This document shows positions 58,155-64,000 of a DNA stretch of 64,000 nt, piece by piece. Source of the stretch: Branchipolynoe longqiensis (lineage: Eukaryota > Annelida > Polychaeta > Phyllodocida > Polynoidae); contig CM059194.1 of NCBI GenBank assembly GCA_030323885.1, positions 2,047,889 to 2,111,888 of the forward strand, in the 5' to 3' direction. The first letter of the stretch is position 1. Every line of letters begins with the position of its first letter. Position numbers and translations under genes: made by a program. The notes beneath the pieces are model-generated. The model worked only from the letters and a program-made list of their open reading frames with translations. It made no database searches and had not been told where the DNA came from.

Positions 58155-58290
58155 ATTTAAGTGAATTGGCCGAGTCGAACAAATGACTTAAAGATATATA
58201 ATTGTCGCTACCTAGTCTGGCATTTGGCATTTACTAGGACAACGCAAACAGCAGTGGAATGAGGAAGACCAATTGTCCAGTGATTGACAT
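58155..58290 (+). mobile_element. Short tRNA-like SINE relative
   Basis: GTGAATTGGCCGAGTCGAAC, AAATGACTTAAAGATATATA, TTGTCGCTACCTAGTCTGGC resemble a truncated family A element like the one at 9088. Confidence 0.45.
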
Positions 58291-58324
58291 TTCGCCCTGT
58301 TTATTCAATGAATGTACCAAAGGG

Positions 58325-58565
58325 TGGACCCATATTCACATCATAGGCTGACAGTACCCGCCAAGGCAGCTCTATTTCGTCATCACCCATACTCATGTCA
58401 TAGGCTGACAGTACCCGCTAAGGCAGGTCTATGACGGCATCACCCATACTCACATCATAGGCTGAGAGTACCCGCTAAGGTAGCTCTATGACGTCATCAC
58501 CCATACTCATGTCATAGGCTGACAGTACCCGCTAAGGCAGGTCTATGAGGTTATCATTCATGATG
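58325..58565 (+). repeat. ~58-bp tandem repeat (CATAGGCTGACAGTACCCGC)
   Basis: Four units of CCCATACTCATGTCATAGGC, TGACAGTACCCGCTAAGGCA and GGTCTATGACGTCATCA. One unit (near 58488) has an intact TGACGTCA. Confidence 0.85.
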
Positions 58566-58849
58566 ACGACCATCACGTCATTATTCATTAGTAACGTCAT
58601 TAGCCGGAGATTGGTGCATGTCATCACACCCCAACGCAAACAGTTGGCAAACCATTGGTAAATGGGGTCCAGGTGACAAAGACAGAAATACTCTTTTCGC
58701 ATTATGGAGAGCTGGGTGCATGGGACCTCCAATTGGTGTTAGTTCAGCTCTCCTAGCAGAGGTTATTTCTGCTCTTCCCAGCACTTCTATGGACACCAAG
58801 CATATGCTAAAAGAGTGCAGCTAGCTAGGCCTGCCTCTATCACTTCCGC

Positions 58850-60610
58850 ACCCACTCAGCAACTACCTTCCCTATCTACCTCAGTGTCCGTCGCTCCCTT
58901 CCTGTCCCTATCACTTCCACCCACATTGCACCATCTCTACTTCCTCTCCATCTCTCCCCTACCCATCCCACTCCTCCACAATCCACACCCTCCCAGTCTC
59001 CTCCACCCTCCTAAGCCCTATTGTTCTCCTCTCCCCATGCCCAGCCATCACACCAACCCCTCCTACTCCAACACACTCTCCCAGACCCACACACCCTCCC
59101 ACATCCTCCCACATCCTCCCACACCCACACACTCCCCCATCCCACACACCCTCCCACACCCACACCCTCTCACACACCCACACAACCGCCCACACTCACA
59201 CACTCTCCCACACCCACACACCCTCCCACACCCACACACCCTCCCACACCCACACACCCTATCACACCCACACACCCTATCACACCCACACATCCTCCCA
59301 CATCCTCCCACACCCACACACTCCCCCATCCCACACACCCTCCCACACCCACACCCTCTCCCACACCCACACAGCCGCCCACACCCACACACCCTCCCAC
59401 ACCCACACACCCTCCCACACCCACACAGCCTATAACACCCACATACCTTATCACACTCACACACCCTCCCACGTCCCTCCCACACCCACACACTCACCCC
59501 ACTCCATACACCATCCCACACCCACACCCTCTCCCACACCCACACACCCTCCCACACCCACACACCCTCCCACATCCTCCAACACCCACACACCCACACA
59601 CTCTCCCATCCCACACATCCTCCCACACCCACACACCCTCCCACACCCACACACCCTCTCACATCCACACACCCTCTCACATCCGTCCACACCCACACAC
59701 CCTTCCACACCCACACACTCTCCCATCCCATACACCCTGCCACACCCATACACCCTCCCATACCCACACACCCTCCCACACCCACACACACTCTCATACC
59801 CACACACCCTCTCACATCCTCCCACACCCACACACCCTTCCACACCCATACACCCTCCCACATCCTCCCACACCCACACACCCTTCCACACCCTCCCTCG
59901 CCGTCCCTAAACCCACACACCCTCCTACACCCTCCCTCGCCGTCCCACACCCACACCCACTTCCATACCCTCCCGCACCAACACCCATCCACACACCCAC
60001 GCATCCTCAGGCTTCCATACACCTTTCTCCTCCGACATATCCTTCACCCACATCTTCTCCTCTCCCTCTCCTCCTCCATCTCCCCATCCCCCTCCCCTCC
60101 CACTCCCCCATCCCCCTCCTCTCCATCTCCCCCGTCCCACACACTCCCCATACACCCTTCCAAGACGCCTCCTCCTTCCCGCTCTCCCTGCCCACGCCTC
60201 TCCCTCTCTATCTCTATCTCCACCCCTCTCCCTCTCCATCCCCACCCCTCTCCATCTCCATCCCCACGCCTCTCCCTCTCCATCCATCCCTCTCTGCCCC
60301 TTTCTCTCCCATCTCTTCCTCCTCTCCTGTACCTTCATCTCACCTTGTTCCTTTCCCTCACACTCCCAGTTCTCTACACCTTCCCTTCCCCTCTCCCTCC
60401 CAATACTGCTGCCTCTCCAGTCTCCCGCTCACCCCCCCCCCCCCCCCCCCCCAAATGAACCCCTCACCCGCTCTCAACCCCCTCCGCCACTCTCACATTG
60501 CACCAGCTCGCCACCCCTCCACTCTCTCACGAACCCCGCACTCTCCTGCTCCCTCTTCCCCACCCCTCCGCATCCCCCCCTCCCCTCCCACCCACCCACA
60601 TATATTGCCG
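58850..60610 (+). repeat. C-rich CCCACACCCACACACCCT tract
   Basis: Repeated CCCTCCCACACCCACACACC from 59060 to 60000, flanked by C/T-rich low complexity and a 21-base C run at 60432-60452. The Pro/His/Thr frame of 538 residues (+) and Val/Gly/Cys frames (-) are artefacts. Confidence 0.95.
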
Positions 60611-60714
60611 CCTCTCCACTGCTCCAGCCATCTATAATTCAACACATACCCGGCGGGCCCTAGCTGGTACTCGGCGATCAGTGCATCAGGCACTAGGCAC
60701 CAGGCACCATGCAC

Positions 60715-60800
60715 CAGGCACCAGCGCCATCCGGAAGTTGCATTCTACACGCTCACTTAGGCATGCACATGGCCGGCGGTAGGAAGTGACGTCACGAGTA
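60715..60800. promoter_or_regulatory. Possible TATA-less promoter-like motif cluster
   Basis: GCGCCATCCGGAAGTTGC (ETS-type CCGGAAGT) is followed within 70 bp by GGAAGTGACGTCACGA (CRE TGACGTCA). This pairing is common in housekeeping promoters, but no gene start was found nearby. Confidence 0.2.
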
Positions 60801-61027
60801 CATAATTGGCCTCCCCCCACCTACTGCTACCCCCCAACCCTCCCACCCTCCCACTCGCTCCTCCCATTACCCGGCGTTACCCTCCTGGCCCTCCACCTCC
60901 AGTTCCACCTCCACCCAAACCCTCAACCATCTAGGGAGGATCTAGGAAGATCTACATTAATAAAGCCAGAAAGTAGGCCCGATATTTCTACAATAAGTAT
61001 ATAAGGTGTATAGTTATAAAAGTAAAG

Positions 61028-61330
61028 TCAAACTTGTTTTATTTAACATCCCTAGAGCACACTGCTTTTTATCATCGGCTATTGGATGTTAAACATATGG
61101 TCATTCTGACATATTGCGTTGGGGAAACTCTGCTGCCGCCACATAGGCTACTCTTTCCGATAAGCAGCAGGTGTCTTTTATATGCACTTTCCCACAGACA
61201 GGACATCATATACCACATCCTTTGATGAACCAGTTCTGGACTACTGGTTGGAACGGAAAATAGCCCAAACTGCAAATGGGTCCACTGAGCAGGATCGATA
61301 AGATGACAGACACCTTCACAGGTGGACACT
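61028..61330 (-). mobile_element. SINE family D
   Basis: The minus strand starts at GTGTCCACCTGTGAAGGTGT and has GATCCTGCTCAGTGGACCCA, AGAGTAGCCTATGTGGCGGC, GACCATATGTTTAACATCCA and the tail GATGTTAAATAAAACAAG. The tRNA 5' end is missing. Confidence 0.75.
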
Positions 61331-61634
61331 ATAATTATTAAAGGATTACCACAGTATATATAGGCGGAATATGGATATAATTAACAGTATTGTATATTTG
61401 TGGCTTGACAGTCATAATGCTATGGGAGCCCACAGTTGTGTGCGCTGCGGGCCTGTCTGCCGTTTACCTCGGTCATAATGCGCTGTAAGGTGCAATACTA
61501 TGCTATTAAAAGGCCCCGGTGCTTCCAATCAGCCTCATCCGCTCCTGTATCTCAGCCTTTAAAACCGTTGTACTGATAGCGCTATTATTATCCTATCCAG
61601 TGGAATAAATGCCAACACATTTATATTGCGCTTG

Positions 61635-61935
61635 AAGATTTATACTGCCTATTATGGATAAGTATGAATAGACTTGTTTTCACCATTAGACAGTTTGTCG
61701 ATAGAAAGCCCAAGCCTACACTTTTACCGACCCAAGGGATTTTTAACCTCCCACACCACATAGACATGGTATGAGAGCAGCTGGCCTTTGATGATGCTGT
61801 AAGTTATACACAGCGGTGGAAATGCAAATTGGCAGAGGTGGGGGCACGGGGAATCGAACCACCAACATTCAGATTAGGAGTCCGACCTAGAAGAAAGTCA
61901 GACACTCTAACCACTCCGCCACAGAGAACACCACA
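61635..61935 (-). mobile_element. SINE family C, best copy
   Basis: The minus strand begins GGTGTTCTCTGTGGCGGAGT, GGTTAGAGTG (A box), then GGTGGTTCGATTCCCCGTGC (B box). The head resembles a tRNA-Ser/Leu type. The body ends in CCATAATAGGCAGTATAAAT. Confidence 0.8.
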
Positions 61936-61980
61936 TATGTTGTCTTCTATTTTGTTATTGTGGGCGGAGTAGTTAGAGTA

Positions 61981-62216
61981 AAAATTAAATACTTTGGCCA
62001 CATGAGACGACACCAGGAATCACAGAGAAGAATACTGGAAGGGAAGATAGGAGGGAAAAGACCAAGAGGGAGAAGGAGAACAACATGGATGGACAACATC
62101 ACTGAGTGGACAGCAATGAGCTATGCGGAATGCGTGAGCGGAACGAATAACAGGACGAGATGGAGGTCCATTGCAGCCAAGTTTCTTCGAGAAGACGGCA
62201 CCCATTGATTGATTGA
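61981..62216 (+). mobile_element. RTE-like LINE, very short 3' end
   Basis: Encodes KIKYFGHMRRHQESQRRIL, GRRRTTWMDNITEWT and RWRSIAAKFLREDGTH, the C-terminus of an RTE-type protein related to but distinct from the 31.9-kb family, with the same (TTGA)n tail. A likely 8-bp duplication GGCGGAGT lies at 61973-61980 and 62217-62224. Confidence 0.8.
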
Positions 62217-62344
62217 GGCGGAGTCTATATAGACACATGTTTGCTCTTACAACATGTGACATTGATGAGACGTGGCTTTAGGGGAGGTATGGCAATTTTA
62301 ATACGATATGTGATTCTTGCTGAAAGCATCATATTACAGCTGGT

Positions 62345-62840
62345 TAAAGTTGCATGGTCCGATGCCATTTGAATTTTTGTCTTACTTTTTAAATAAATAT
62401 ATCAAATTGATGGTTACAAGCTACTAATCATTAGTCCGGAGTGATTTTGATTAAAGATGATTAGTTTTGAAGTAATTTGAGCTGAAAGAACCAACAATAA
62501 TTTTGACAAGCTTGTCAAAAGTCCTGTGGCTATGACCCAGATGGTCATCTCGCGGTGACCACGTGATATGAGATGACCCTGCACAGTATGCCTACTTGGT
62601 TGGGGGGAGGCTAATGAGGTCACGAGATTGGCCTAGTTGGTTAATGGCCTCCCTGCATAATGGGTGTTTCAAACTGAGTGTTCAAAGGGGTGAGGTTATA
62701 AATTCACTGGTTATTCTGTATATGCTGTCCCAAATCATTAGCTAATACACCAGTATCTAAGTTGGATATATAGGATCAAATGTAAGTAGTTGTTTTAATG
62801 TTGACAAAGTTATATTTCATCAGACCATGCACTTTAAAGG
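62345..62840 (+). mobile_element. TTAA-flanked MITE, long variant
   Basis: TTAAAGTTGCATGGTCCGAT at the left and ATCAGACCATGCACTTTAA at the right are good inverted ends. It is about 495 bp, longer than other copies, with extra sequence (GATGACCCTGCACAGTATGC) in the middle. Confidence 0.7.
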
Positions 62841-63059
62841 TTCACACACATACCATGATGCCATTACATGTTGGGTCGTTTGGTATTTGTCAGTACAAAT
62901 TTATATTTCCCTGGAGAGGTCTGTACCGCTGGTCATAGACTGATCCCGAGGGTTGTTTTGCTGGCTATTAAATAACCCACCCTAGCGGGGAGGGCTGGTC
63001 ACCTGACCACCTGTTGTGGGTGTAAATAAATAACTGGTCCCTTACTCTAACACTCGTCC

Positions 63060-63561
63060 AGTGTTGCGTGCTCAGCCATGTACCGTGCTCAGCCGTGTGC
63101 ATAGACTCAAACTCAAGGCATTGTCAATGGTCGTGAGTCACTAACCTTATAAATTTAATATAATGTTTTTGGTAGAGATGTTTTATATATGTTTACCAAG
63201 AGATTTGTTTCTAGGTGGTGTGGTTTTAGAGATCTTTCACTTTTCCTGGATTTTCTGTATGAAGATTGCTAACCACCATTGACAATACCTTGAGTTTGAC
63301 GGTCTGCGCAGTGCAAAACATTAGTTTTATTCAAAATTAATAGAAATCAAGAACCCTAACCTTATAAATTTAATATAATCTTTTTGGTGAAGATGTTTTC
63401 TATATGTGTACCAATTGATTTGTTAATAGATGGTGTGGTTTTAGAGATATTTCACTTGTTCTGTATTTTCTGTATGAAGATTACTCACGACCATTGACAA
63501 TGCCTTGAGTTTGAGTCTAATCACACGGCTGAGCACGGTACATGGCTGAGCACGCCACACT
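63060..63561. mobile_element. Palindrome-armed element with ~206-bp tandem core, copy 2
   Basis: The arms of 79 bp (63060-63138 and 63483-63561) are ~95% identical inverted repeats, outer part GTGCTCAGCCATGTACCGTG, inner part ACTCAAACTCAAGGCATTGT. Two ~206-bp units lie between. The inner arm is derived from the core, while the outer arm is unrelated to that of the 18.2-kb copy. Confidence 0.75.
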
Positions 63562-63714
63562 GGTGTTGCTGGTGTAAGTGCTGTGGGAGAGCAGGCCAGC
63601 AAGTAGGCAGGTCTGACCTCCCTGCACATATATGCATACTCGATGATGCTATCTCTGAATAAATACATAAAGTTGTTTATGTCATATTCGTTGACCAATA
63701 AATGTGTGCTTTGT

Positions 63715-64000
63715 TTTGTTTGTTGATGTTTAACGCCCTAGCAACATAAGGTCATGTCAGGATGGGCACCAAATTGTGACAGTGTCCACTCAAGGCAACT
63801 TTTTAGTTCTGCCCCATTGGGAGACTAGGCACCATGACCTCATATCCCTACACAGCCACATTGTCCTGATACTGTGCTAACCAGTCCTTGTTCTACCCTA
63901 TTAATGAGAAATGCCAGGCTAGGTAGTGATAGGTATCAATTTGATAAGTCATTGCTTTGACTCGGCTGGGATTCAAACTCCCAACCTTCTGCATGGGAAA
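63715..64000 (-). mobile_element. SINE family A, cut by window end
   Basis: CCTAGCAACATAAGGTCATG, CAAATTGTGACAGTGTCCAC, CACAGCCACATTGTCCTGAT, GGGATTCAAACTCCCAACC. The tRNA head would continue past the window. Confidence 0.8.

Noticed and set aside
59021..60637. 538-residue Pro/His/Thr open frame and Cys/Val/Gly frames on the other strand
   Set aside because: Products of the CCCACACA tract. Overlapping long frames on both strands are a sign of low complexity.

Overview
This 64 kb window reads as intergenic or intronic DNA from a repeat-rich animal genome. I found no host protein-coding gene, rRNA, functional tRNA or CRISPR array that I can support. The likely source is a marine lophotrochozoan, probably a mollusc. 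The evidence is several tRNA-derived SINE families (one resembles, from memory, a repeat seen in many mollusc genomes whose tail contains a GTCGTTAAA motif), RTE-like and CR1/L2-like LINE remnants, many MITE-like elements and abundant minisatellites. The species cannot be named from sequence alone.

Layout. 0-2.8 kb: a broken LINE (ORF1, a ~206-bp tandem repeat, the end of the reverse transcriptase and a 3' stem-loop), then a minisatellite that switches strand. 3.5-8 kb: inward-facing inverted repeats, a ~37-bp minisatellite split by a solo LTR, and SINEs. 8-17 kb: SINEs, a 5'-truncated LINE at 9.4 kb, a polypurine tract, a GATGCCCAG tandem array and a 2.1-kb RTE-like LINE (12.6-14.7 kb) with target-site duplications. 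17-28 kb: a pogo-like MITE, a palindrome-armed tandem-repeat element, a 95-bp tandem array, a 155-bp tandem array split by a second solo LTR, SINEs and an ACGTT-rich TIR element. 28-34 kb: a duplicated tandem-repeat segment, one copy of which carries a LINE insertion while the other preserves the empty site. 35-43 kb: a third solo LTR, a polypyrimidine tract and more LINE fragments. 43-54 kb: a MITE, a 4.35-kb minisatellite (period ~43 bp) and further tandem arrays. 54-60.6 kb: two long low-complexity tracts (GTGTGACT-type and CCCACACA-type) that create long but meaningless reading frames. 61-64 kb: SINEs, a LINE tail, a MITE and a second palindrome-armed tandem-repeat element.

No genes work together here. 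The content is a record of transposition and tandem amplification. The best-supported results are insertions whose target-site duplications can be read directly (three solo LTRs, four LINE copies, one TA-flanked MITE), and two cases where a paralogous copy inside the window shows the empty site. The most unusual structure is a shared ~206-bp tandem-repeat core that sits between different inverted-repeat arms at two loci. Element boundaries without a stated duplication are approximate, usually within about 10-20 bp.
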